A stretch of DNA of 64,000 nucleotides from Nothopassalora personata (taxonomy: Eukaryota > Ascomycota > Dothideomycetes > Mycosphaerellales > Mycosphaerellaceae), in NCBI GenBank assembly GCA_033816765.1, contig CM066296.1, positions 248,001 to 312,000 on the forward strand, read 5' to 3'. Numbering within the stretch: position 1 is the first letter of the stretch; each line of letters starts with the position of its first letter. Below, one piece after another: positions 1 to 11,585 of this stretch. The position numbers were made by a program, and so were the translations under genes. The notes beneath the pieces were generated by a model. It made no database searches, was not told the origin of the DNA, and saw nothing but the letters and a program-made list of their open reading frames with translations.

Positions 1-721
1 CACACCACGAGTAAATGTTGTATCCCCAGAAATCAATGGCGCTGGCCTCGTCTCCGCAGTTGAAGTAGTTGGCCATGTTCTCACGGATATCAGCATCATC
101 GTTGGTGGCATAGCCAACACCCATGGCACGGTAGTTCTGTGCCTTGATATATGCCTTGGTGTCACGGACGGCGGCCTTGACGAAAGCACTGGCGTCGGTG
201 TTGTTTGGTGCGTTGGAGACTTCGTTGCCCGCAAAGAAGCCCAGCACGTTGGTGTACTTCTCCATGGCGTCGACGACCGAGGTGTATCGCGCGTAGAGCG
301 CGTCGTTCCATGCTGGCGAGTTGCGGTTGATGGAGCTGCCTTCGACTGGAGCCGACAGATCGGCGATGACGTAGATGCCCGCGTCGGCGAGCGCGGTCAT
401 GCAGTCATCGTGGTTCGAGGTTGGGTTGATGGCGTACACACGAATGACATTTGTGCCTAGCTCTTGCAGGTATGGGATATCGCGCTTGCAGCTGTCGGCA
501 TTGACGAGTGGGTCGGTGTAGGTGTTGTCGGAGGATGTCGTGCCATTGCCCGTGTAATCCTGCTGGTATGCGACACCCTTCATGTAGAATTGGGTGCCAT
601 TGTTCTCGTAGAAGAACTTGGAGCCCTTGATGACGATAGATGGTAGATCGGCGGCGATAACGCTGTTCGTGAGGAAGCTGGTGGCCGCGATGGCGGTCGA
701 AGCAATGCCGAGACCCTTCAT
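1..721 (-). CDS. GH72 beta-1,3-glucanosyltransferase (Gas/Gel family), N-terminal part
   Basis: The gene runs off the left edge, so only about the first 240 codons are present. The ATG at 719-721 opens a hydrophobic secretion signal (residues 1 to about 24, ending near VIAADLP). The mature start then has GH72 features: [20 protein letters not shown] and [19 protein letters not shown] carries the probable acid/base glutamate (E167), followed by the [19 protein letters not shown] stretch. GH72 enzymes cut a beta-1,3-glucan chain and religate it to another, elongating wall glucan outside the plasma membrane; they are usually GPI-anchored. The second nucleophile, any X8/CBM43 domain and the GPI signal lie outside the window. 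No intron is needed in the visible part. It is transcribed divergently from FKS1, the enzyme that makes its substrate. The family call is firm; the paralogue (Gel1, Gel2, Gas1 and so on) cannot be assigned. Confidence 0.93.
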   Translation of the reverse strand, partial: MKGLGIASTAIAATSFLTNSVIAADLPSIVIKGSKFFYENNGTQFYMKGVAYQQDYTGNGTTSSDNTYTDPLVNADSCKRDIPYLQELGTNVIRVYAINPTSNHDDCMTALADAGIYVIADLSAPVEGSSINRNSPAWNDALYARYTSVVDAMEKYTNVLGFFAGNEVSNAPNNTDASAFVKAAVRDTKAYIKAQNYRAMGVGYATNDDADIRENMANYFNCGDEASAIDFWGYNIYSWC

Positions 722-3344
722 GTTGGGCGAGGAATATGGCTTGGTACTGTCTCTGATTATGTGGATGCTTGGTATGTTGCTCAAGAGAGGACGAGCGGAA
801 GCCGGTCGCTTGGCTGCCGCAGGGATGAGACTTGGGGAGTAGCGATATGGAACGTGACGCAGTCGTTCAGCGAGTGCTGCTGCTTTTCTCCCGTGAATGA
901 GTGTCGCGAAGAAACTGAATTAGTGGCGAATGTAGCGCCAAGAGACCGAGGACAGAGATGATTGATGATACTGTCGCCGCGAAGGTGTTGCTCTCACCAG
1001 TCACTAGCTACTGTCAGGGGACAGCCAGGATTCCTCCGAGCGTGCGCGTTCTTCGCACCACTTGGCGACCAACCTTGCCTCTTTGAGATCGGGGGGTCTG
1101 CACCGCCACCTGTCCGATACGATCTCCCGGTCTTCGTTGGCGCGATAGGAATCATAGGATTGTCCTGACAGGCACTCTACCACCCGAGGAACAGCGACGA
1201 CAAAACTGTTTGCCGCTCTCGGAAGCCATCTCACGTGTCAGCGAGCGCAGATGAAGCATGACGATGGCGTGGCAATCTAATTACAGCAAGGAACGGCGTC
1301 TTCATATCCGTCTTGGCTCAACGTTTTCACGACCTCACTCGCGACTTCGAAGATTTGCCGAGTAGCTGGTCGTGGCCAGGCTTATGCGTTCAACATGACT
1401 TTGTAAACGTCACGACCATGGTCATATTCAGCTGCGAGGCGCATATGCTGGGCGTACGAGGTCAACGCAATCGTGCAAGCCAGTCGGTCGGATATTTGCT
1501 GCATCCTACGAGCAATAACATGCCCGGTTTGGATGCATTTGGTAGCTTGCCTTGATGAGCTCGCAGCGTTGTTGGTGCTGGGGAACAGCGGCGGACTGGT
1601 TGCCATGGTCTTAGTCGTCACGATGTAACTTGCTACTGCAGGTACAGAAGCCAGTTCGCAGCGGGGCATTGCGTGTAATGAAGCTCGTTGCAGGAACGCA
1701 AATAGATGGTTGAACATGGTCAACGACTGAGGGACGACGGAGAGCCGCTCAGGACGGACAACATCGACTGTTTCCTGCTGAAGAGGACCGTGACTGCTCA
1801 TATCAACGACATGTTCTTCAACAATGTTTCATCGGCAAGCTCGAGCAAACCATAGCATTGTGCTGACAGGCACCGTGGCCGGTTATGGGCGGAAGCTTAG
1901 CTCGTTTGCCACCATCAAGAGCCGCAGATTCTTGTTTTGGCAGCACGCTCCACGATGCACGAGGATCGTTGATGTGGTGCGAAGCTTTGTTGTATAGCAT
2001 GATATTTAATAGTTGGGTCGAGAGTGGCAAGTCGCTTGTCATTCATTCGTGGCACTGGAACTTGACAACGAGGTAGTTCATCTTGTAAAAATAGAGTGGA
2101 CAGGCGGTCGGATAGTGACACTTTGCCACACACGACTTGTTTTGCGCGCAGAAGCTGGTGTCGAGCTGCAGTAGTATGACATACTAGCTCTCTTGAAAAG
2201 TGGCAGACATTTGCTTGTTGATAATGGCAAACACGCGTCACTTTGATCGGCATGGCTGCAGTCATGAAGCCACAGCACACACAAAAAAACGCCAGTTTGT
2301 GTGGTTGACAACGCCGTTGGCCAGCGTGACAAGTGAACGCTAGCACAGGCGCTCCGAAGCAGAGCGACGTATATCGGATGCAAGAATCGTGGTTGAGCCG
2401 TGCCGGTCACCGGCGATGCAAGCACAGCGAGAGGCTAGAGCTAGCGTTTCTGAGCGGCCGGCGCAGACCAACCGAACAAAAATCAGTTTCCGGGCTCCCC
2501 TTTTCCCTCCCTGCCAGGAGCCGGAGTTGCTTCGCGGTGCAGCCACCAACGATCGTCTCTTTCCTCCATTGCCTCGTTCACATCGACAACACCTCCACCT
2601 GTCGAGCGTGCTCGTTTACCCAGCAGAGCAGCACTCGTCTCGCGTGGAATAGGGGACGAAGAGTTGATTGAGGGCACAAAGTTTCTCATTCGTGCCACCA
2701 ACGACGGATATCCCGCCGCCGCCGCTGCCGCCGCCGCCAATCAGCTTGCACGCTACAGAGACAGGAGTGCCGCCTCCAACGCGCGTCCGTTCTCACAGCA
2801 ACAAGCAACAGCACTTGCACGGCGGCGACTTCTCTCGCTCGCACTTGTCACCTCCACGACACCCGCCACCGCGGTCCTTCGACGATTGCGCCTCTGTTCT
2901 GAAACCGCCTGCCACGAACGTGGTTTCCACTCTCGCTACCCAACCACACAGCCAGCCGCAGCAGCGACGATTCAGCGTGCCGTCCGACCTAACAACGCTC
3001 GCTTCGCACTGCAGTCTCGGTCGAGATCCCATTATTCCGACAACACCGCTCGCTCGCACCGGCGACGACACGACCCCACCCACCCTGAACACCACCCACC
3101 ACCCATCGCGCTGCGAGGCACATCTGCATCTCCTCCCTCTCATGGTCTATGCCTGAACGGTACGTTTCGAGCACTCTTCCCTGCCGCAACCGATCGTCGC
3201 CGTCTCACGCAGCGTTTCATCTCCGTGCAACCCCTAGCATCGCAGTGCATGTGCTGCCACACTCTCTCATCACGCCCACCCCTCGCCCACCGAGCCATCG
3301 CTGACAGCACACTGCAGGAATAGCTAATACTCACACCCTCCGCT
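722..3344. promoter_or_regulatory. Divergent intergenic region between the GH72 gene and FKS1
   Basis: This 2.6-kb stretch holds no ORF with recognisable protein features. The last 0.9 kb (about 2450-3344) is rich in C/T and CA tracts on the plus strand, including CCGCCGCCG runs near 2716-2735. That is typical of long fungal leaders upstream of highly expressed genes, so it probably contains the FKS1 promoter and 5' UTR. Short open frames here, including 219 and 162 codons near 2664-3323, have low-complexity Ser/Pro/His/Arg-rich translations that fit composition bias. Confidence 0.5.
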
Positions 3345-6300
3345 ATGGCACAGCCTCAGCAGGGCGCCGGCCACGATGACGGCTACGGTCAGCATCACGC
3401 CGACGGATACTACCAGGATGATCAGGCCTATTACGACCAGCATGGCTACGGACAGGCCCATCATGATGGATACTATGATGACAATGGCTACTACCAGGCT
3501 GGTGGTGCTCCCGACGGCTATCAACACGATGGCTACTACGATGCCGGCCAGCAAGGCTATCAAGACGAGTACTACAATGACCAATACTACGACCAAGGAG
3601 CTCCCGCTGCGGGCCAGTACCAGCAACATGGTCGTCAGAGCCACGGTCAATCACGCGGACGACGCGGACACGATTCCGAGGAAGACTCAGAGACTTTCTC
3701 AGACTTCACGATGCGATCTGACATGGCTCGCGCCGCCGAGATGGACTACTATGGACGCGGCGACGAGCGATACAACTCGTACGGTGATGGCACAGGACGC
3801 GGATACAGGCCTCCATCATCTCAAGTCTCGTATGGTGGCAACCGGTCATCCGGCACCTCCACGCCCGTCTACGGTGTGGACTACACAAGTGCTCTACCAG
3901 CTGGTCAACGGTCTAGGGAGCCATACCCAGCATGGACTTCTGATGCGCAGATTCCGCTTTCCAAGGAAGAGATCGAAGACATTTTCCTTGATTTGACCGC
4001 CAAGTTTGGTTTCCAGCGCGACAGCATGCGAAACATGTTCGACCACCTCATGACTCTTCTCGACTCTCGTGCATCTCGCATGTCGCCAAATCAGGCACTC
4101 CTCTCTCTCCACGCCGACTATATCGGTGGAGAGAACGCCAACTTCAGGAAATGGTACTTTGCCGCACATCTCGATTTGGACGATGCCGTTGGCTTTGCGA
4201 ATATGACGCTGGGAAAGGCAAACAGAGCCACGAGAAAAGCACGCAAGGCAGCCAAGAAGAAGGCAGCGGAAAACCCGCAAAACGAAGAGGCCACTCTCGA
4301 GAGTCTCGAGGGTGACAACAGCTTGGAAGCCGCAGAATACCGCTGGAAGACACGCATGAACCGCATGTCTCAGCACGACAGAGTTCGCCAGATTGCTCTC
4401 TACCTCCTCTGCTGGGGTGAGGCCAACCAAGTGCGTTACATGCCTGAAATCCTGGCGTTCATCTTCAAATGTGCGGATGACTACTACCACTCGCCTGCGT
4501 GCCAAAACCGCGTCGAGCCGGTCGAAGAGTTCACATACCTGAATAAGTGCATCACGCCTCTCTACAACTACTGCAGAGATCAGGGCTACGAGATCTTTGA
4601 GGGCAAATACGTCCGCCAGGAGCGTGACCACCAAAAGGTCATTGGTTACGACGACATGAACCAGCTGTTCTGGTACCCAGAAGGTATCGAGCGAATCGTC
4701 TTCGAGGACAAGACCCGCCTGGTCGACCTGCCACCTGCTGAGCGATACGAGCGTCTGGGAGACGTTCTTTGGAAGAAGGCCTTCTTCAAGACCTACAAAG
4801 AGACTCGATCCTGGTTCCACATGTTGACCAACTTCAACCGTATCTGGATTATCCACGTCTGTATCTTCTGGTTCTACACTGCTTTCAACTCACCGACACT
4901 ATACACCAAGGACTATCAGCAGCAGCTTAATAATCAGCCGCGTGGTTCAGCTCAATGGTCTGCGGTCGCGCTCGGTGGCGCTGTCGGCTGTCTTATTCAG
5001 ATTCTGGCAACTCTAGTTGAATGGATGTACGTTCCGCGACGATGGGCCGGCGCTCAGCACTTGACAAAGCGTCTGCTGGCCCTCATCGTCATGTTCGTCA
5101 TCAACCTCGGTCCGTCGGTCTACATCTTCTTCGTCTCGGAAAAGGGCAAGATCGCTCTTGTTCTGGGCGTTGTGCAATTCCTGATTGCGCTGGCTACCGT
5201 CTTCTTCTTCGCCATTATGCCTTTGGGCGGTCTGTTCGGTAGCTACTTGAACGGCAAGCGAAGACAGTACGTCGCCAGTCAGACCTTCACCGCCAGCTAC
5301 CCACGCCTGAAGGGCAACGACATGTGGATGTCGATCGGTCTCTGGGTTCTCGTCTTCGCTGCCAAGCTTGCTGAATCCTACTTCTTCTTGACGCTGTCGC
5401 TCCGTGACCCTATCCGGATTCTGTCGACCATGAAGATCTCGCACTGTATCGGAGATGCCACCATTGGTGACATTCTCTGCTACAAACAGCCAACCGTCCT
5501 GCTCATCCTCATGTATTTCACGGATCTGATTCTTTTCTTCTTGGATACCTACCTCTGGTACGTCATCTGGAACTGCATCTTCTCCGTGGCTCGATCTTTC
5601 TATCTTGGTGTTTCTATCTGGACTCCATGGAGAAACATCTTCTCCCGTCTGCCAAAGCGTGTGTACTCCAAGATCCTGGCGACCACCGACATGGAGATCA
5701 AGTACAAGCCCAAGGTGCTTATCTCGCAGATCTGGAACGCCATCGTCATCTCAATGTACCGTGAGCACTTGCTCGCTATCGATCACGTCCAGAAGCTGCT
5801 CTACCACCAGGTTCCATCTGAGCAAGAAGGCAAGCGAACTCTCCGTGCACCGACCTTCTTCGTGTCCCAGGAAGACCACTCCTTCAAGACCGAGTTCTTC
5901 CCAGCACAGTCCGAAGCTGAGCGTCGTATCTCTTTCTTCGCCCAATCCCTGTCTACGCCAATCCCAGAGCCACTGCCAGTCGACAACATGCCGACCTTTA
6001 CGGTCTTGATTCCTCACTACAGCGAGAAGATCCTTCTCTCTCTCCGTGAGATCATCCGTGAGGACGAGCCATACTCGCGTGTCACGATGCTGGAATACCT
6101 CAAGCAGCTTCACCCACACGAGTGGGACTGCTTCGTCAAGGACACCAAGATTCTGGCCGACGAGACCTCGCAATTCAACGGCGACAACGAGAAGAACGAG
6201 AAGGATGCGCAGAAGAGCAAGATTGATGACCTGCCATTCTACTGCATCGGTTTCAAATCAGCTGCTCCCGAGTACACTCTCCGCACCCGTATCTGGGCTT

Positions 6301-9161
6301 CCCTGCGATCGCAGACTCTTTACCGTACCATCTCTGGTTTCATGAACTACAGCCGTGCGATCAAGCTCCTGTACCGTGTGGAGAACCCCGAAGTCGTCCA
6401 GATGTTTGGTGGCAATTCCGACAAGCTCGAGCGTGAGCTGGAGCGCATGGCTCGCCGCAAGTTCAAGATCTGTGTGTCTATGCAGCGATACGCCAAGTTC
6501 TCTAAGGAGGAGCGCGAGAACGCCGAGTTCTTGCTCCGGGCCTACCCCGACCTGCAGATTGCCTACCTCGACGAAGAGCCACCGACTGCTGAAGGCGAGG
6601 ACCCAAGAATCTTCTCTGCTCTCATCGACGGTCATTCCGAGATCATGGAGAACGGCATGCGTCGCCCCAAGTTCCGCATCATGCTGTCTGGTAACCCAAT
6701 TCTCGGTGACGGCAAGTCTGACAACCAGAACCACTCCTTGATCTTCTATCGTGGAGAGTACATCCAGCTCATCGACGCCAACCAAGACAATTACCTTGAG
6801 GAGTGCTTGAAGATCAGATCTGTCCTCGCCGAGTTCGAAGAGATGACGACTGATAATGTCTCGCCATACACTCCAGGCCTGCCACCCACCAAGTTCAACC
6901 CTGTCGCCATTCTGGGTGCTCGCGAGTACATTTTCTCTGAGAACATCGGTATCCTTGGTGACGTCGCCGCTGGGAAGGAACAGACTTTCGGTACCCTCTT
7001 CTCTCGTACTTTGGCCCAGATCGGCGGCAAGCTCCACTACGGTCACCCCGATTTCCTCAACGGTGTCTTCATGACCACACGTGGTGGTGTGTCCAAGGCT
7101 CAAAAGGGTCTGCACTTGAACGAGGATATCTACGCTGGTATGAACGCCATCCTCCGTGGCGGTCGCATCAAGCACTGCGAGTACTACCAGTGTGGTAAGG
7201 GTCGTGACTTGGGTTTCGGCTCTATCCTCAATTTCACCACCAAGATTGGTACTGGTATGGGCGAACAGATGCTGTCTCGCGAGTACTACTATCTCGGCAC
7301 GCAACTTCCTCTGGACCGTTTCCTGTCGTTCTACTACGCTCACCCTGGTTTCCACATCAACAACTTGTTCGTCATGTTGTCCGTGCAGCTCTTCATGTGG
7401 TGCTTGATCAACCTTGGTGCTCTGCGCCACGAGACCATCACTTGCCGCTACAACAAGAACGTTCCAGAGACCGACCCACTTTACCCAACGGGCTGCGCCA
7501 ACATCAACCCTATCATGGACTGGGTTCGGCGTTGTATCGTCTCGATCTTCATCGTGTTCTTCATCTCTTTCGTCCCACTGACGATTCAAGAGTTGACGGA
7601 GCGTGGTTTCTGGCGTGCAGCGACTCGTCTGTCCAAGCATTTCTCCTCGCTGTCTCCACTCTTCGAGGTGTTCGTCACCCAGATCTACGCCTACTCGCTG
7701 CAACAGGATCTGTCCTTCGGTGGTGCCCGCTACATCGGAACTGGACGTGGTTTCGCCACCGCTCGTATGCCGTTCGGTGTCCTCTACTCGCGATTCGCAA
7801 GCCCATCTATCTACCTTGGTGCTCGTCTCTTGATGATGCTCCTGTTCGGTACCTTGACCGTCTGGGGATACTGGCTGCTCTGGTTCTGGCTCTCTCTCCT
7901 GGCTCTTGTCATCTCGCCGTTCCTGTTCAACCCTCACCAATTCGCATGGTCAGACTTCTTCATCGACTACCGCGAGTTCCTCCGCTGGTTGTCTCGTGGC
8001 AACACCAAGGCACACTCGGCTTCCTGGATCGGTTTTGTTCGCCTGTCGCGTACTCGTCTTACTGGATTCAAGCGCAAGACACTTGGTGAGCCATCGGCCA
8101 AGCTTTCTGGTGACACTCCACGTGCACACTTCACGAACATCTTCTTCAGTGAGATCATTGGCCCGCTCTTCCTGGTCGCCGTCACCCTCATCCCATACCT
8201 GTACATCAACGCTGGTACTGGTGTGATCGCTGCGAACAACCAAGGCAAGGACCTCACGGCAACCTCCTCGCTGCTCCGTGTTCTCATCGTCGCAGTGGGT
8301 CCCATCGGGGTCAACGCTGGTGTCGCTGGCGGCTTTTTCGGAATGGCTTGCTGTATGGGACCAGTGCTTAGCATGTGCTGTAAGAAGTTCGGCGCGGTGC
8401 TTGCTGCCATTGCCCACGCAATCGCTGTCATCATGCTCCTCGTGTTCTTCGAGGTCATGTTCTTCTTGGAAGGCTGGAGTTTTACCAAGGCTCTATTGGG
8501 AATGATCGCCGTGGTCGCCATTCAGCGCTTCATCTTCAAGTTGATCATCGCCCTTGCTCTCACCAGAGAATTCCGTGCCGACACGTCCAACATAGCATGG
8601 TGGACCGGCAAGTGGTACGCTCTCGGCTGGCACACACTTTCGCAGCCAGGCCGTGAATTCCTCTGCAAGATCACCGAGATGGGCTTCTTCGCTGCAGACT
8701 TCTGCCTCGGACACGTCCTGCTCTTCTTCATGCTCCCGGCCATCCTCATTCCATACATTGACAAGTTCCACTCGGTCATGCTCTTCTGGCTGCGACCAAG
8801 GTATTTGACATCACTCTTGCTCTTACTATTGTACCCTTGCTAACACGTCCACAGCCGTCAAATTCGACCACCGATCTACTCGCTCAAGCAGAGCAAGCTT
8901 CGCAAGCGACGAGTGGTCCGCTTCGCGATCCTTTACTTCGCGATGTTCGTCCTGTTCATCGTCCTCATCGTTGGTCCAACCGTTGCCAAAAGTTACCTCG
9001 ACTTCACGCTGGATGTCATGGACCTCCAGCAGCCTTCTGACTGGAACAACAACGACACAACGGCATCAAAAACTGGTACGGCCTTGGCTAAAGCTGCGGA
9101 AGCGACTGAGTCGTCTGGCTCGAAGCTCGTGAGGAAGATGATGTTCTCGTACACTTCGTAG
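3345..9161 (+). CDS. FKS1: 1,3-beta-D-glucan synthase catalytic subunit (GT48)
   Basis: Two exons, 3345-8800 and 8855-9161, are separated by a 54-nt intron (donor AG/GTATTT, branch GCTAAC, acceptor CCACAG). They encode about 1920 residues, the usual length for fungal Fks1. The enzyme makes beta-1,3-glucan from UDP-glucose at the plasma membrane and is the echinocandin target. The first 130 residues are Tyr/Asp/Gln/Gly-rich repeats, followed by an FKS1 N-terminal domain, six or so membrane helices (about 510-790), a large cytosolic catalytic region (about 800-1360) and a second helix cluster up to the C-terminus. Hot spot 1 reads FLTLSLRDP (681-689) and hot spot 2 begins DWVRRCIVS (D1392). The second exon restores the conserved tail [16 protein letters not shown] and a final helix. 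ATG context is CGCTATGG. It lies head-to-head with a glucan-remodelling gene. Confidence 0.97.
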
Positions 9162-11585
9162 GCGCACCCCGTCTGCATCTAACGGCCGCGCCTCACGCCT
9201 CTCCTACAATCTGCATGTCACAATGTCCGAGTCCGAAGTACAACCTCGCCGCGTCCCTCACCGCCAAAACATAATCGAGCAACGCGCCGCAAGCTGGATT
9301 AGGATCCATCTTCGGCGCATAATGAGAGATGTAATCTTTCTCAACAATCATGGCATGGCATCATCAGGACGGCGTCAGACTTTCCCGGCCCTGGCGTTCT
9401 CTGGCATTGGTACCAATAAGCTCATAGGAGAAGCTGTATTGCAATAAGTCAATGAGATGTGCTGTGCTGGCTGAGAGTACATATCTACCGGCTCCCTTTC
9501 CTCTGCGTCTGTTGGGTTGAGTGGCGTTTTTGCTGTCTGGGGATAGCTGGTAGGGCATGAAGTGGAAAGTATAGAGAACAATTACATTAGTCGATACATA
9601 AGTCTGAAACGGTATTTACGTCATCTTCCACTCGCCTTTCGATATTGCGGCTCACTGTGCTCCTGAACGACGCTCGACCTGTGGCCCATATCAGATAGCA
9701 CACTCGACGCTTTCAGTGAAGGGCCTGACCAAATTCTGCTGTTTCCAAAAACGATCTCCTAGATGAAGAGCGGCGATGAGAAAGAGATTCGGATCCCCCA
9801 TTATCCTCCTGGGCGCCAGACAACATCAGGTACGTTGCGAGCTATAGATTGTCTTCCTGGAGTGCTGCTACCCACAGTCACGCCTGGTCCGCAAACACTA
9901 CCACATAGACCAGAATGCCGGTCCATACTCGCTGCCTTCCTCCACGGCAGAGGAGTAGGTCATTGTGATTCCGAAGCTATGCTTAAGCGCCTGTCCGTCT
10001 CGGCCTGCAGCTGCCTCGAGCAGGTGGAGACTTCACATACATGATCGATTATCAGGTCATCAGGATACTCCTGGAGGTTGCAATACATATACGCGACCAA
10101 GTGCTCGCGAAACGACACAATTGCACTTGATATGTGGTGTGCGTCTTGATTATATGAGATGACCCATTCACTTCAAGTATTGCAACTCGTACCACATCCA
10201 CCGTAGTAGGAACAGTAACCGATCAAGACATACCGTTGAGCGAAGAGGATACTCATGAACATCGATCCAGTGTCCTCCTCCTCACGCAAGAAGATCCTCG
10301 TAGCAGGTCTCGACCGCTTCATCGCACGCCGATTCCGACGCAGCAGCCAAGTCCAGGCTAATACCTATAACCAAGCAACTCTATGCCGATGTCTTTCTTC
10401 CATCGAAGACGTATTTTGTGCGCATCGCTGACGCATAGGACAGAACATAAAGACAGCGACTGATACCGTCTTTGACTGTGGTTCCATTGACATCAATCCT
10501 AGTGATTCCGAGAGGGGGGCGCTGGTCTCGCGGAGCTCAAGGTGATACTTCAAGAACAGGAGTATGATGATGGCCTCGTTATCGGGTATGGCATCAGAGG
10601 AAACAATGGTTTCAAGGAGTCGTATGAGAAGACAGTGCACCTTGCTGTAGAAGTAACGGAATAGAAGGTAAAGTTTGGGTCTAGTCCGAGCCCTGATGGG
10701 ACGATTAGACGGGTGGTTTCCTGATGTTTGAGAGTTCTTTTGGGGGATGACGGGGGAGGAGAGGTGAGGAAGGCACTGTGGATGTATATAGAGCTACTGC
10801 CACTCTCCGACATGCAAATTTTGGCTCCCATGGTGAAGATGGTCACCGTGCAAAAGAGAATGATCGCCCACGCCCGGGCCAGGCACAAGGACCTGGTAGA
10901 TAGGTCTGGATCTACCCATCGACCAGCTTCGAGCAGGCACCTTTTCTTCTGCCCAATTCGACAGCGAATTTCATGGCAGGATACCACTCGACCATGAAGC
11001 ATTGTCGAAGAGACCCAGTTTTGGGAAAGCTAGAAACCTTCACTACCGGGCATGCGCTAGCAACGCACAGGCAACACGTTTGCACAGGAATAATGACCAT
11101 CCCGCTGCAGCGGCGTCGGGGGCGAGGGGTGCCTAGGCATCTCACTCAAAGTCGAACAATCATACTATTTATTGCCTCTCAAGATTCTGTCGAAACCTTT
11201 AGCGAGATATACCACTTGGAGTCAGAACAATGTTCGCGAGAATGACGAGTCCTAGACGTCAAAAGAAGACAACAACCTTGCCACTCAACAACCTTGGCAC
11301 TTCAGGATGCCATAAAAACAAATAGAACATCCGTCCTTACCCAACCCGAGCAGTAAGCACACCACACGGGTGCTGCGGACATCGATAGGATGCATTGACT
11401 TTAGCGACAGAGAACTCTGGTAGGACTGATGTCGGAAAATGGCGGGCTTGGGAGAGAAGTAAGGGCAGGTCGATGCGCACCAATGTCATACGGTGCAGTA
11501 TCTTTCATTTCCTAACGTCATGGAGACAATTCTGGCGCAGTGTATCTCGTTCGCCAAAACGCCCACGCCAACCACCACCTCCAGC
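9162..11585. other. Gene-poor interval downstream of FKS1
   Basis: No intact gene is visible in this 2.4 kb. Open frames are short (150 codons or fewer), mostly lack a convincing ATG or family motif, and overlap each other on both strands. One coding relic is listed separately at 10506-10664. The FKS1 3' UTR should occupy the first few hundred bases. The last part should hold the 3' UTR of the minus-strand acetyltransferase. Confidence 0.5.
10506..10664 (+). pseudogene. Possible relic of a small fungal hypothetical-protein family
   Basis: A short plus-strand frame has protein-like character (GLAELKVILQEQEYDDGLV, then IGYGIRGNN) and ends at TAG 10662-10664. The LVIGYGIRGN core resembles a small fungal family of unknown function that I know only as hypothetical proteins with a GFGxRGN motif. 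The same frame is closed upstream by TGA at 10503-10505. An ATG frame at 10255 (MNIDPVSSSSRKK) is separated from it by several stops. This may be a decayed gene or chance; the family likeness is from memory. Confidence 0.25.

Noticed and set aside
1382..1801. 139-codon minus-strand ATG frame in the GH72/FKS1 gap
   Set aside because: No recognisable motif, no leader or splice signals, overlapped by other frames. Left out although a small orphan gene cannot be excluded.
2664..3323. 219- and 162-codon plus frames just before FKS1
   Set aside because: Overlapping, low-complexity translations from a CT/CA-rich leader; one lacks an ATG start and neither has a motif.
3894..4856. 320-codon minus-strand open frame in the FKS1 5' part
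   Set aside because: Same antisense codon-bias effect; no domain or motif.
6258..7940. 560-codon open frame on the minus strand inside FKS1
   Set aside because: It lies antisense to strongly conserved FKS1 codons, starts with a non-ATG codon, and its Glu/Asp/Val/Arg-rich translation is what the reverse complement of C-ending codons produces.
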